Shown in pieces: positions 1 through 9,232 of a stretch of 38,242 bases of DNA; within the stretch, counting starts at the first letter, position 1; each line of letters opens with the position of its first letter. A model generated the notes under the pieces. That model did not search any database and had not been told where the DNA came from. It saw only the letters and a list, made by a program, of their open reading frames with translations. The stretch is taken from positions 1 through 38,242 of the forward strand of contig PKTE01000070.1 of NCBI GenBank assembly GCA_002869335.1, written 5' to 3'. The DNA comes from Salinivirgaceae bacterium. Lineage in GTDB: Bacteria > Bacteroidota > Bacteroidia > Bacteroidales > Salinivirgaceae. The position numbers and the translations under genes are program-made.

Positions 1-382
1 AAGGAACCGTTCCTAGATACACATCTTGCACAACAGTATCGAAATCTTCATGCTCAGGATCTGTACAATATAATTTCAATTTTGCCTTAAGGGGCACACT
101 ATATGTAAGACCTCTTTCGATACATTCATTAATGGTATATCTTGGTGGATCTACTTGGTAATCCAGGAACTCCAGAACAAAATTGTTTCTGGTGTCTGTT
201 ATAGGAAAGTTTTCTTCAAATACCCTACGTAAACCTTCTTTCTTTCTATGATCCAGGGTTGAATTTAATTGGAAGAATTCATAGAAAGATTTCAATTGAA
301 TTTCCAAAAAATCAGGATATTCCAATTGATTTTTAATAGAAGCAAACGATATCCGTCCGTTGATGTTTTGTGTTGAAGCCAT
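1..382 (-). CDS. rpoB: DNA-directed RNA polymerase subunit beta, N-terminal part (runs off window start)
   Basis: Minus-strand reading from ATG at 382-380 gives [39 protein letters not shown]..., RpoB N-terminus; follows rplL as expected. Confidence 0.95.
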   Translation of the reverse strand, partial: MASTQNINGRISFASIKNQLEYPDFLEIQLKSFYEFFQLNSTLDHRKKEGLRRVFEENFPITDTRNNFVLEFLDYQVDPPRYTINECIERGLTYSVPLKAKLKLYCTDPEHEDFDTVVQDVYLGTVP

Positions 383-423
383 ACTCAAAGTTAAGATAAA
401 TTAAACTGAATAAAAATAACACG

Positions 424-459
424 AAAAAGGCCTAGAGTTCCTCTTAGAAACTCTAAACC
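424..459 (-). terminator. Hairpin plus T-run between rplL and rpoB (putative attenuator)
   Basis: Minus strand GGTTTAGAGTTTC-taaga-GGAACTCTAGGCC then TTTTT; 13-bp stem with G-T pairs. Confidence 0.7.
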
Positions 460-486
460 TCATGAATTCAGTTATTTAGGAGTAAA

Positions 487-861
487 TTATTTAATTTCAA
501 CTTCAGCTCCAGCTTCTTCTAATTTAGTTTTTAAACCGTCAGCTTCATCTTTAGATACTCCTTCTTTAATTGCTTTTGGTGCTTCATCAACAACAGCTTT
601 AGCCTCTTTAAGACCAAGACCTGTTAATTCTTTCACAAGCTTTACAACTTGCAGTTTTGCACCACCGGCTGCTTTAAGAATTACATCAAATTCAGTTTGC
701 TCCTCAGCTGCAGCACCTGCGTCTGCTGCTGGTCCAGCTACTACTGCAGCAGCTGCTGCTGGCTCAATTCCATGCTCTTCTTTAAGGATGTCAGCCAATT
801 CGTTTACCTCTTTTACAGTTAAGTTCACTAACTCGTCTGCAAGTTTTTTCAAATCTGCCAT
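487..861 (-). CDS. rplL: 50S ribosomal protein L7/L12
   Basis: 124 aa, Ala-rich hinge and C-terminal [27 protein letters not shown]. Confidence 0.98.
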   Translation of the reverse strand: MADLKKLADELVNLTVKEVNELADILKEEHGIEPAAAAAVVAGPAADAGAAAEEQTEFDVILKAAGGAKLQVVKLVKELTGLGLKEAKAVVDEAPKAIKEGVSKDEADGLKTKLEEAGAEVEIK

Positions 862-899
862 TTTCCTACAATTTTAATTTATTGTTGTTAATTTTTAAT

Positions 900-1415
900 C
901 TATTTGTTTGAAAGTGTCTCTAATACACCATGTATTTTACCTGCACCTGATTGAAGTGCTGAGATAACATTTTTAGCTGGTGATTGCAATAGCCCAACGA
1001 TATCTCCAATAAGTTCGTTTTTAGACTTGATACTTGCAAGAGTATCTAATTGTTCTTCACCTACATAAACAGTTTCCTCAACATATGCACCTTTAAGGAT
1101 AGGTAACTTACTCTTTTTCCGGAAATCTTTAATCATCTTTCCAGGGGCATTTCCTACCTGTGTAAACATCACAGAAGTATTGCCTTTCAGTAAATCATAA
1201 ACTTCGCTATAATCAGCTTCAGCCTTCTCCATAGCATTGCGTAAGAGTGTGTTTTTAGCTACAATTAATTGTATCTCACTCTTAAAGCATGCACGGCGAA
1301 GGTTTGATGTCTGTTCCGCATTCAACCCCTGAGTATCAGTCAAGTAAAAATGATCGTACTCATTGAGTTTTTCGGTAAGCGATTCAATGATTTTAGCTTT
1401 ATCTTCACGCTTCAT
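900..1415 (-). CDS. rplJ: 50S ribosomal protein L10
   Basis: 171 aa, L10-like, correct operon position. Confidence 0.96.
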   Translation of the reverse strand: MKREDKAKIIESLTEKLNEYDHFYLTDTQGLNAEQTSNLRRACFKSEIQLIVAKNTLLRNAMEKAEADYSEVYDLLKGNTSVMFTQVGNAPGKMIKDFRKKSKLPILKGAYVEETVYVGEEQLDTLASIKSKNELIGDIVGLLQSPAKNVISALQSGAGKIHGVLETLSNK

Positions 1416-1434
1416 TGCTTAAATCTTTAATTCG

Positions 1435-2130
1435 TTATACATCAAATGACCGTGCATCTAGTTGAATTCCTTTACTCATTGTAGAGCTTAAGAATATACT
1501 ACGCACATATGTACCTTTGGCTGCAGCAGGACGCAATTTATGAATTGTGCTCATAAACTCGATTGCATTTTCTGCAATTTGCTCCGGACTAAATGAAACT
1601 TTACCAATAGAGGTATGAACGATTCCGTACTTATCTACTTTAAAGTCGATTTTACCTTGTTTCACCTCTTTAACGGCAGCACCAATATCCATTGTAACTG
1701 TTCCGCTTTTAGGGTTAGGCATTAAACCACGAGGTCCTAAAACTTTACCTAGAGGTCCTACTTTACCCATTACTGGAGGCATAGTAATAACGACGTCAAA
1801 ATCTGTCCATCCACCTTTGATCTTGTCAACGTATTCATCAAGTCCCACATAATCAGCACCGGCATCTTTAGCTTCTTGTTCTTTGTCAGGTGTACATAAA
1901 GCTAAAACGCGAACTTCTTTACCTGTACCATGAGGTAAGGTAACAACGCCGCGAACCATTTGGTTTGCTTTACGTGGATCAACACCTAACCGAATGTCCA
2001 TATCAACTGAGGCATCAAACTTAGTATTAGTAATTTCTTTTACTAAGCTTGCGGCTTCTTTTATTGGATATAGTTTTCCAGCTTCGATCTTCTCCTGTGC
2101 TATCTTTTGTTTCTTTGTCAGTTTAGCCAT
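1435..2130 (-). CDS. rplA: 50S ribosomal protein L1
   Basis: 231 aa, [15 protein letters not shown] signature. Confidence 0.98.
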   Translation of the reverse strand: MAKLTKKQKIAQEKIEAGKLYPIKEAASLVKEITNTKFDASVDMDIRLGVDPRKANQMVRGVVTLPHGTGKEVRVLALCTPDKEQEAKDAGADYVGLDEYVDKIKGGWTDFDVVITMPPVMGKVGPLGKVLGPRGLMPNPKSGTVTMDIGAAVKEVKQGKIDFKVDKYGIVHTSIGKVSFSPEQIAENAIEFMSTIHKLRPAAAKGTYVRSIFLSSTMSKGIQLDARSFDV

Positions 2131-2153
2131 TGCTAATAAGATCTTTGATTGGT

Positions 2154-2591
2154 TTAAAATGGGGCATCACCTTTTACTGTAACACCCATGCTTCTGGCGG
2201 TCCCTGCAACCATTTTCATTGCAGATTCAATCGTAAAACAATTCAAGTCGGACATTTTCTCTTCTGCAATTGCTTTTACCTGGTCCCAGGTTACTGAAGC
2301 TACTTTTTGACGATTTGGTTCTGGTGAACCACTCTTCAATTTTGCAGCTTCTTTAAGCATTACCGGCACTGGTGGTTGCTTTACGATAAAATCGAAAGAC
2401 TTGTCACCATAAACGGTAATAATTACAGGCAATACTTTTCCGGCTTTGTTTTGAGTTCTAGCATTAAACTGCTTACAGAACTCCATAATGTTCACGCCTT
2501 TTGCACCAAGAGCAGGTCCTACAGGAGGTGAGGGATTTGCGGCCCCACCTTTGATTTGCAACTTAATAATTCCTGCAACTTCTTTTGCCAT
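2154..2591 (-). CDS. rplK: 50S ribosomal protein L11
   Basis: 145 aa, [35 protein letters not shown]. Confidence 0.98.
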   Translation of the reverse strand: MAKEVAGIIKLQIKGGAANPSPPVGPALGAKGVNIMEFCKQFNARTQNKAGKVLPVIITVYGDKSFDFIVKQPPVPVMLKEAAKLKSGSPEPNRQKVASVTWDQVKAIAEEKMSDLNCFTIESAMKMVAGTARSMGVTVKGDAPF

Positions 2592-2610
2592 AATTAATTA
2601 ATTCAAAATT

Positions 2611-3144
2611 TTACTCTTTTTCGACTTGTAAGAATCCCAATTCTAATGGGGTTCTTCGACCGAAAATTTTGACAGTAACATTTAATTTTCTTTTCTCTTC
2701 GTTAACTTTTTCGATAACTCCAGAAAATCCGTTAAATGGACCATCAATAACCTTCACAGTTTCACCTACGATATAGGGTACATTGATTTCTTCCTCTTTT
2801 TCGGAGATTTCATCAACTTTACCGAGAATTCGGTTCATCTCGTTTTGTCTAAGCGGAACTGGACTTCCCTCCTTTGATCCCAAGAAACCAATTACATTGG
2901 TCATATTCTTGATGATGTGTGGAGTTTCTCCCACGAGTATCGCTTCGATAAGGACGTAACCGGGAAAATAAGAACGCTCTTTCGAGATTTTCTTTCCATT
3001 TCTAATTTGGTAAACTTTTTCGGTAGGAATAAGTACCTGGAAGACATAATCTTTGAGTGAGCTTTTCATTTCACTCTCTAACAGCTCTTTAACTTTCTTT
3101 TCCTTTCCACTTACCGCGCGTACTACGTACCACTTTTTTTCCAT
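2611..3144 (-). CDS. nusG: Transcription termination/antitermination protein NusG
   Basis: 177 aa, WYVVRAVSGKEKKVKELLE..., KOW motif VIDGPFNGFSGVIEKV. Confidence 0.97.
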   Translation of the reverse strand: MEKKWYVVRAVSGKEKKVKELLESEMKSSLKDYVFQVLIPTEKVYQIRNGKKISKERSYFPGYVLIEAILVGETPHIIKNMTNVIGFLGSKEGSPVPLRQNEMNRILGKVDEISEKEEEINVPYIVGETVKVIDGPFNGFSGVIEKVNEEKRKLNVTVKIFGRRTPLELGFLQVEKE

Positions 3145-3168
3145 CAGAACCTAATTTTCGCCTATCGT

Positions 3169-3363
3169 TTAGTAAAACATGCTGTAAATAATCTTCATCA
3201 CATTAGTGAATGAAGTGTCCATCAAATAAATGATGAGCGCTATGATTAAGGAAGCAACCATTACAACTACTGCACTGCTTTGAAGTTCCTTGAGAGTTGG
3301 CCAACTTACTTTATGAACCAACTCACTGTATACTTCTTTAAAATATGTACGAATCTTTCTCAT
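3169..3363 (-). CDS. secE: Preprotein translocase subunit SecE
   Basis: MRKIRTYFKEVYSELVHKVSWPTLKELQSS... single TM; start placed at 3363 because the longer track ORF reads through tRNA-Trp. Confidence 0.93.
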   Translation of the reverse strand: MRKIRTYFKEVYSELVHKVSWPTLKELQSSAVVVMVASLIIALIIYLMDTSFTNVMKIIYSMFY

Positions 3364-3380
3364 ACTTTCTAAATAATTTG

Positions 3381-3454
3381 CACGGGAGGAGAGACTCGAA
3401 CTCCCGACACCTGGTTTTGGAGACCAGTGCTCTGCCAACTGAGCTACACCCGTG
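3381..3454 (-). tRNA. tRNA-Trp(CCA)
   Basis: Cloverleaf on minus strand, anticodon loop ctCCAaa, TPsiC arm GTTCGAGTC. Confidence 0.95.
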
Positions 3455-3496
3455 TATAAAGTGTCTCCGTAAAAACGAAGACACTTGAATTATAAA

Positions 3497-4684
3497 TTAC
3501 TCAAGAATTTCAGTTACCTGACCTGCACCTACTGTACGTCCACCTTCGCGAATTGCGAAACGAAGACCTTGATCAATAGCAACAGGGTAAATCAATTCAA
3601 CAGTGATAGTTACGTTATCACCAGGCATTACCATTTCTGTTCCTTCAGGAAGGTTTACAGAACCAGTTACGTCAAGTGTACGTAAGTAAAACTGAGGACG
3701 ATAATTGTTGTGGAATGGAGTGTGACGTCCACCTTCTTCTTTTTTCAATACATAAACCTCAGCTTTAAATTTAGTATGAGGAGTAATTGTATTAGGGTGA
3801 GAAATCACCATACCACGTTTAATTTCGTTTTTGTCGATACCACGAAGTAGAAGACCAACGTTGTCACCAGCCTGACCTTCGTCAAGAATCTTACGGAACA
3901 TTTCAACACCAGTAATAACTGATTTTCTTCCTTCTGCTCCAAGACCCATAATTTGTACTTCTTCACCAGTTTTTACGATACCAGTTTCGATACGACCAGT
4001 TGCAACAGTACCACGACCTGTAATAGAGAATACATCTTCAACAGGCATTAGGAATGCTTTGTCAACGTCACGCTCTGGAAGTGGAATCCATGTATCAACA
4101 GCTTCCATTAGTTCCATAATATTTTCTTCCCACTCTGGTTCACCGTTAAGTCCACCAAGTGCAGAACCTTTAATTACAGGAGCATTTTCACCGTCAAATT
4201 CGTAGAAGTCTAATAACTCACGAACTTCCATTTCAACAAGTTCAAGAAGTTCTTCGTCTTCTACCATATCAACTTTATTCAAGAATACAACGATTTTAGG
4301 AACGTTTACCTGACGTGCAAGCAAGATGTGCTCACGAGTCTGAGGCATAGGACCATCAGTTGCAGCAACTACAATGATAGCACCGTCCATTTGAGCAGCA
4401 CCAGTAACCATATTCTTCACGTAATCCGCGTGACCAGGACAGTCAACGTGTGCATAGTGACGATTTGCAGTTGAATACTCTACGTGAGCAGAGTTAATAG
4501 TGATACCGCGTTCTTTTTCTTCAGGAGCGTTATCGATTGAATCGAAATCACGTTCTTCAGAAAAACCTTTTTTTGCTAATACTTTTGTAATGGCAGCAGT
4601 CAAGGTAGTTTTACCGTGGTCTACGTGCCCAATTGTTCCCACGTTTACGTGTGGTTTGGATCGATCAAATTGTTCTTTAGCCAT
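3497..4684 (-). CDS. tuf: Elongation factor Tu
   Basis: 395 aa, [39 protein letters not shown]. Confidence 0.99.
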   Translation of the reverse strand: MAKEQFDRSKPHVNVGTIGHVDHGKTTLTAAITKVLAKKGFSEERDFDSIDNAPEEKERGITINSAHVEYSTANRHYAHVDCPGHADYVKNMVTGAAQMDGAIIVVAATDGPMPQTREHILLARQVNVPKIVVFLNKVDMVEDEELLELVEMEVRELLDFYEFDGENAPVIKGSALGGLNGEPEWEENIMELMEAVDTWIPLPERDVDKAFLMPVEDVFSITGRGTVATGRIETGIVKTGEEVQIMGLGAEGRKSVITGVEMFRKILDEGQAGDNVGLLLRGIDKNEIKRGMVISHPNTITPHTKFKAEVYVLKKEEGGRHTPFHNNYRPQFYLRTLDVTGSVNLPEGTEMVMPGDNVTITVELIYPVAIDQGLRFAIREGGRTVGAGQVTEILE

Positions 4685-4747
4685 AACTTCTCAAATTATG
4701 ATATTTAACTTTCTATAATGTTTAATTCTTATAAACACAAAAATTCG

Positions 4748-4819
4748 AGCCAATGACGGGAATTGAACCCGTGACCTCTTCCTTACCAAGGAAGCGCTCT
4801 ACCCCTGAGCTACATCGGC
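4748..4819 (-). tRNA. tRNA-Thr(GGT)
   Basis: Minus strand GCCGATGTAGCTCAGGGG...CTTGGTAA...; 7-bp acceptor stem. Confidence 0.94.
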
Positions 4820-4828
4820 AAAAACTTG

Positions 4829-4901
4829 AGCGGGAGACGGGATTCAAACCCGCGGCCCTCAGCTTGGAAGGCTGATGCTCTATCAGCTGAGCTACTCCCG
4901 C
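4829..4901 (-). tRNA. tRNA-Gly(TCC)
   Basis: Minus strand GCGGGAGTAGCTCAGCTGATAGAGC...CTTCCAA...CTCCCGC. Confidence 0.94.
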
Positions 4902-5033
4902 TTATACACCGTAGCTTCAGTGAAGGTGAAAATCACCTTTCTTTAGCTTTGGCTTTACCTATTAAAACTAAGATGCAACTACACCTTAGTTTAGACTAGG
5001 AATCCGATTTCGCAAAAGCTACATCGGACAGTG

Positions 5034-5116
5034 TGGGGAGAGAAGGATTCGAACCTCCGAAGGCGTACGCCAGCAGATTTACAGTCTGCCCCAGTTGGCC
5101 ACTTTGGTATCTCCCC
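5034..5116 (-). tRNA. tRNA-Tyr(GTA)
   Basis: Minus strand GGGGAGATACCAAAGTGG...ACTGTAAAT... with long variable arm. Confidence 0.94.
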
Positions 5117-5153
5117 AGAAATTTACAGACATAAAAATACATCTGCAAACCTG

Positions 5154-5227
5154 AGCCGATGGAGGGATTCGAACCCACGACCTGCTGATTACAAATCAGC
5201 TGCTCTGACCAACTGAGCTACATCGGC
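5154..5227 (-). tRNA. tRNA-Thr(TGT)
   Basis: Minus strand GCCGATGTAGCTCAGTTGGTCAGAGC...TTTGTAA...CATCGGC. Confidence 0.95.
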
Positions 5228-5265
5228 GACTATTTAAAGAACCTATCTTCTTGTTTTCAGGGTTG

Positions 5266-5296
5266 CAAATGTATAATCTTATTTTCTACGTTGCAA
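5266..5296 (-). promoter_or_regulatory. Candidate Bacteroidota sigma promoter for the tRNA/tuf/ribosomal operon
   Basis: Minus strand TTG-N20-TACATTTG, matching TTG(-33)/TAnnTTTG(-7), just upstream of tRNA-Thr(TGT). Confidence 0.6.
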
Positions 5297-5315
5297 ATAA
5301 AAAATCACTTTTTTT

Positions 5316-5615
5316 TTAATTTCCTCTAACTTTTTCTTTATGCTTTTTTATTTGTCTCCTTAAAGCCTCCACTGATTGGTCCGCTGCCTCTTCAAAAGTC
5401 TTGCATTGTTTCTTTGCAAATAGTTCATTCCCAGGTATACTGATCTTCATTTCCACTAACTTATTTTCTGTATTTTGGTTTTTATCTAATCGAAGGAAAA
5501 CTTCAGTCTCGATAATATTCTCAAACAGTTTTTCTAGTTTTGTCACTTTAGACTCAATAAACTGAATTAGTTTTTGGTCTGCATCGAATTTGATTGAATG
5601 AATTTTTAGATCCAT
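5316..5615 (-). CDS. hpf: Ribosome hibernation-promoting factor HPF/RaiA family
   Basis: 99 aa, HSIKFDADQKLIQFIESKVTKLEKLF... and SVEALRRQIKKHKEK. Confidence 0.9.
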   Translation of the reverse strand: MDLKIHSIKFDADQKLIQFIESKVTKLEKLFENIIETEVFLRLDKNQNTENKLVEMKISIPGNELFAKKQCKTFEEAADQSVEALRRQIKKHKEKVRGN

Positions 5616-5635
5616 AATTACCTCCTATTTTATAG

Positions 5636-6511
5636 TTATGCCCTCGGATGGGCTTGATTGTATGCTTGCTGTAATTTTTTGAATGTATTGTGAGTATATA
5701 CTTCTGTGGCAGCAAGATTAGCATGTCCAAGCAATTCTTTGATTGCATTTAAATCTGCACCTGCATTTAACATCTGTGTTGCAAAAGTATGTCTCAATAC
5801 ATGAGGACTTCTTTTAGTTAGTGTGGCCATTTGGCTGATATACTTATTAACTATTCGATAGACTAGTTTGGGATAAATACGCTCTCCTTTAGTAGTAGTG
5901 AATAATGCTTCCTGATCAGAAATCACCAATTGATCTCTTTCAATTAAATATTGCTTGAGTTGATCAATCATCCAATCTATAATAGGTATACTTCTTACTT
6001 TATTTCTTTTACCAGTTACATTAATGACTCTTCTGGAAAAATCTATATCTCCAAGATTAATATCTATAAGTTCCTGACGACGTATGCCGGTTAAGTAAAA
6101 TAAATGGATGATGTTTTTATCACGAAGGCCTTCAAATGTATCATCAAACATGTCTGTCTGGAACATAAGATCAGTCTCTTGTGATTTCAAAAACTGAGGA
6201 AGACGTTTTTCCTTTTTAGGAAGGGTAACATAAATGGCAGGATTTTCACTTATTCTACCTTCTCTCATCTCAAAATTGTAAAATGCTTTTAAACTTGACA
6301 ATTTTCGATGAACTGAATTTGTACTGTTCTTTTTTTGCAATAAAAAAATAATCCACTGACGGATAACTTTAGTATTTATCCTCAATAGATTATCTATTTT
6401 ATTATTTTCACAGTACAAAACAAACTGTCTCAAATCAGTTTTGTAGGCTGTGATAGTATGTTTTGAAAGTTGTCTTTCAAAAGTAAGGTAATCAAAAAAT
6501 GCTTTTAGCAT
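5636..6511 (-). CDS. Tyrosine recombinase XerC/XerD family
   Basis: 291 aa; LTGIRRQELI, HVLRHTFATQML, LLGHANLAATEVYTH catalytic motifs. Confidence 0.95.
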   Translation of the reverse strand: MLKAFFDYLTFERQLSKHTITAYKTDLRQFVLYCENNKIDNLLRINTKVIRQWIIFLLQKKNSTNSVHRKLSSLKAFYNFEMREGRISENPAIYVTLPKKEKRLPQFLKSQETDLMFQTDMFDDTFEGLRDKNIIHLFYLTGIRRQELIDINLGDIDFSRRVINVTGKRNKVRSIPIIDWMIDQLKQYLIERDQLVISDQEALFTTTKGERIYPKLVYRIVNKYISQMATLTKRSPHVLRHTFATQMLNAGADLNAIKELLGHANLAATEVYTHNTFKKLQQAYNQAHPRA

Positions 6512-6557
6512 ATAAACAGACAGTTTACATCAAATGTATAAAAATTTAACGTAAAAT

Positions 6558-6755
6558 CTATCCGTTTTGTTCCTCGTTTTGCATTTTTTGTTTGTAAACA
6601 GCTTTAATTTTTTGCTCACGCTTAAGCACTGATGGCTTATTAAACTGTTGACGTTTACGTAACTCTTTTACAACTCCGGTTTTCTCGAACTTACGCTTAA
6701 ATTTTTTAAGCGCTCTGTCAATATTCTCCCCTTCTTTTACAGGAATAATAATCAT
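6558..6755 (-). CDS. rpsU: 30S ribosomal protein S21
   Basis: 65 aa, MIIIPVKEGENIDRALKKFKRKFEKTGVVKELRKRQQF. Confidence 0.97.
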   Translation of the reverse strand: MIIIPVKEGENIDRALKKFKRKFEKTGVVKELRKRQQFNKPSVLKREQKIKAVYKQKMQNEEQNG

Positions 6756-6787
6756 ATCTCTAAATATTTTTTTTGTTTTTCGGGCTG

Positions 6788-6817
6788 CAAATATATGAAG
6801 TAATTATTCTAAATCAA
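6788..6817 (-). promoter_or_regulatory. Candidate Bacteroidota promoter of rpsU
   Basis: Minus strand TTG-N19-TATATTTG. Confidence 0.6.
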
Positions 6818-6896
6818 AAAATATCCGATTAAATTTTACAAGAGAGAATAATTTATTAAACCCAAATTCTGATGTTTCAAAAAGCATTAATATTAA

Positions 6897-6926
6897 TTGG
6901 CTATTATTAAATAATTATTAATTTTG
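6897..6926 (+). promoter_or_regulatory. Candidate Bacteroidota promoter of EF-G paralogue
   Basis: TTG-N19-TAATTTTG, about 40 nt before ATG 6968. Confidence 0.6.
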
Positions 6927-6967
6927 ACGTCCGACAATTTTATAACGAATCTATAAATTAGCATATT

Positions 6968-9127
6968 ATGAAAGTATATCAACCAAACGAGCTTAAGAAC
7001 ATTGCCTTAATTGGAAGTGCCGGCTCTGGGAAAACCACCCTCGCAGAAGCGATGCTTTACGAGGGTGGAGTCGTGAATAGAAAAGGAGATATTGATAGTA
7101 AAAATACAGTATCTGACTACCACGACATTGAGCACCAACAAGGCCGTAGTATTTTTTCAACAGTACTTTATACTGAATACCAAAACAAAAAGCTAAATAT
7201 AATCGACACTCCGGGATTAGATGATTTCGTGGGTGGAGTAGTTTCTTCATTAGCAGTAAGTGATGCCGCACTATTTCTTATTAGTGGTCATCAGGGAGTA
7301 GAAGTTGGTACTGAGATCATGACTCGTCATACAAACAAATTTAACACTCCAGTTATATTTGCAATTAACCAATTAGATCATGAAAAAGCCAATTACGATA
7401 AAGCTGTTGATGATCTAAAATTGAAACATGGTGGCAAAGCAGTTCAAGTTCAATATCCAATTAACCCAGGAATTGAGTTCAATGCGGTTATTGATGTACT
7501 TAAAATGAAAATGTATAAGTGGGGTCCAGAAGGTGGGGAACCAACTATTGAAGATATTCCAGATAGCGAAAAAGAAAAAGCTGAAGAATTACATAATGCT
7601 CTTGTGGAATCTGCTGCTGAGAATGACGAAGAATTAATGGAATTATTTTTTGAAGAGGGTACACTGAATGAAGATCAAATGCGTGCCGGAATCAAGAAAG
7701 GACTTATCAATAAAGATTTATTCCCTATTTTCTGTGTGTCAGCTAAGAAAGACATGGGTGTTCGTCGTTTAATGGAGTTCCTTAATAATGTAGCTCCTCA
7801 AACTTCAGAAATGCCAAAACCAAAAGACGTTGAAGGAAATGAAGTATCGATAGATCCTGAAGGACCTGCATCTATTTTTATTTTCAAAACATCTGTAGAA
7901 GAACACCTTGGTGAGGTTGCTTATTTCAAAGTAATGTCAGGTAAGATTTCTGAAGGAATGGATATGATAAATTCTCGTAGTGGAAACAAAGAGCGTTTAT
8001 CTCAACTTTATTGTGTTGCCGGTAATAATCGTACGAAAGTAGATTCAATGGTTGCAGGGGATATAGGTGCAACTGTTAAATTGAAAGACACAAGAACAAA
8101 CGACACTTTAAATATTAAAGGTGCAGATTGGAAATTCCCAGCAATTCAATTCCCTGCTCCTAAATATCGTACAGCAGTGCGTCCTGTGAATCAGGGTGAA
8201 GAAGAAAAACTTGGGGAAATTCTACACCGTTTTGCCGGTGAAGATCCAACATACATTATTGAGCATTCAAAAGAACTTAAGCAAGTAATTGTTCATGGTC
8301 AGGGAGAATTCCATTTGAATACCATGAAAAAGCAAATTGAAGCTCAAGACAAATTAGAAATTGAATATATAACTCCCAAAATCCCATATCGTGAAACTAT
8401 TACTAAATCAGCTCAGGCAGATTACAGACACAAAAAGCAGTCTGGTGGTTCTGGTCAATTTGGTGAAGTACATATGGTAATTGAGGCATATCATGAAGGT
8501 AGTGAAACTCCAAAGTCATATAAAATTGACGGCAAAGAGATTTCAGTAACCAATCGTGGAGAAGATACACACGAATTACCTTGGGGTGGTAAACTTGTAT
8601 TTGTAAACAGTATTGTTGGTGGATCTATCGATGCCAAATACTTACCAGCTATTCTTAAAGGTATAATGGAAAAAATGGAAGAAGGCCCATTGACAGGTTC
8701 CTATGCTCGTGATATTAGAATTGTAGTTTATGATGGAAAAATGCACCCTGTAGATTCAAATGAAATATCATTTAAAATTGCGGGTATGCAAGCATTTAGA
8801 AGCGCCTTTAAGAACGCAGGCCCAAAAATTCTTGAACCAGTTTATAAGGTAGAAGTAATGGTTCCTGGAGACTTTATGGGTGATGTAATGAGTGATTTAC
8901 AAGGACGTCGTGCTATGATTGAAGGTATGAGTAGCGAAGGTGGTTACGAAAAGATTTCAGCTAAAGTTCCTTTGGCTGAAATGAATAAGTACTCTACATC
9001 ACTAAGTTCTTTAACATCAGGTCAGGCGATGTATACTATGGCTTTTGATAGTTACATGGCAGTACCAGGTGATGTACAGGATCAATTACTTAAAGCTTAC
9101 GAAGCTGAGCAAGCTGAAGATGAATAA
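6968..9127 (+). CDS. Elongation factor G paralogue (EF-G2-like)
   Basis: 719 aa, EF-G domains II-V; G1 GSAGSGKTT, G3 DTPGL, G4 NQLD diverge from canonical EF-G. Confidence 0.93.
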   Translation: MKVYQPNELKNIALIGSAGSGKTTLAEAMLYEGGVVNRKGDIDSKNTVSDYHDIEHQQGRSIFSTVLYTEYQNKKLNIIDTPGLDDFVGGVVSSLAVSDAALFLISGHQGVEVGTEIMTRHTNKFNTPVIFAINQLDHEKANYDKAVDDLKLKHGGKAVQVQYPINPGIEFNAVIDVLKMKMYKWGPEGGEPTIEDIPDSEKEKAEELHNALVESAAENDEELMELFFEEGTLNEDQMRAGIKKGLINKDLFPIFCVSAKKDMGVRRLMEFLNNVAPQTSEMPKPKDVEGNEVSIDPEGPASIFIFKTSVEEHLGEVAYFKVMSGKISEGMDMINSRSGNKERLSQLYCVAGNNRTKVDSMVAGDIGATVKLKDTRTNDTLNIKGADWKFPAIQFPAPKYRTAVRPVNQGEEEKLGEILHRFAGEDPTYIIEHSKELKQVIVHGQGEFHLNTMKKQIEAQDKLEIEYITPKIPYRETITKSAQADYRHKKQSGGSGQFGEVHMVIEAYHEGSETPKSYKIDGKEISVTNRGEDTHELPWGGKLVFVNSIVGGSIDAKYLPAILKGIMEKMEEGPLTGSYARDIRIVVYDGKMHPVDSNEISFKIAGMQAFRSAFKNAGPKILEPVYKVEVMVPGDFMGDVMSDLQGRRAMIEGMSSEGGYEKISAKVPLAEMNKYSTSLSSLTSGQAMYTMAFDSYMAVPGDVQDQLLKAYEAEQAEDE

Positions 9128-9143
9128 CAAACTCTATAAATAC

Positions 9144-9176
9144 AAAAAAGGTGGTCAGAATCTGACCACCTTTTTT
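9144..9176. terminator. Bidirectional intrinsic terminator
   Basis: aaaaaaGGTGGTCAGA-a-TCTGACCACCtttttt. Confidence 0.9.
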
Positions 9177-9232
9177 AATATTTTTACTTTTCAATATATA
9201 AAACAATAATTGATTTACATATCTAATTTAAA

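Noticed and set aside
3364-3438. N-terminal extension of SecE ORF
   Set aside because: Runs through tRNA-Trp; SecE start is at 3363
4996-5216. Track ORFs over the tRNA cluster (60 and 61 aa)
   Set aside because: Translations of tRNA genes (e.g. ...GGSNPSLPTLSD, RWRDSNPRPADYKSA), a familiar artefact
5636-6511. Tyrosine recombinase as evidence of an integrated mobile element
   Set aside because: Sits in a housekeeping cluster (rpsU-xer-hpf-tRNA) with no att repeats or phage genes; chromosomal Xer is likelier
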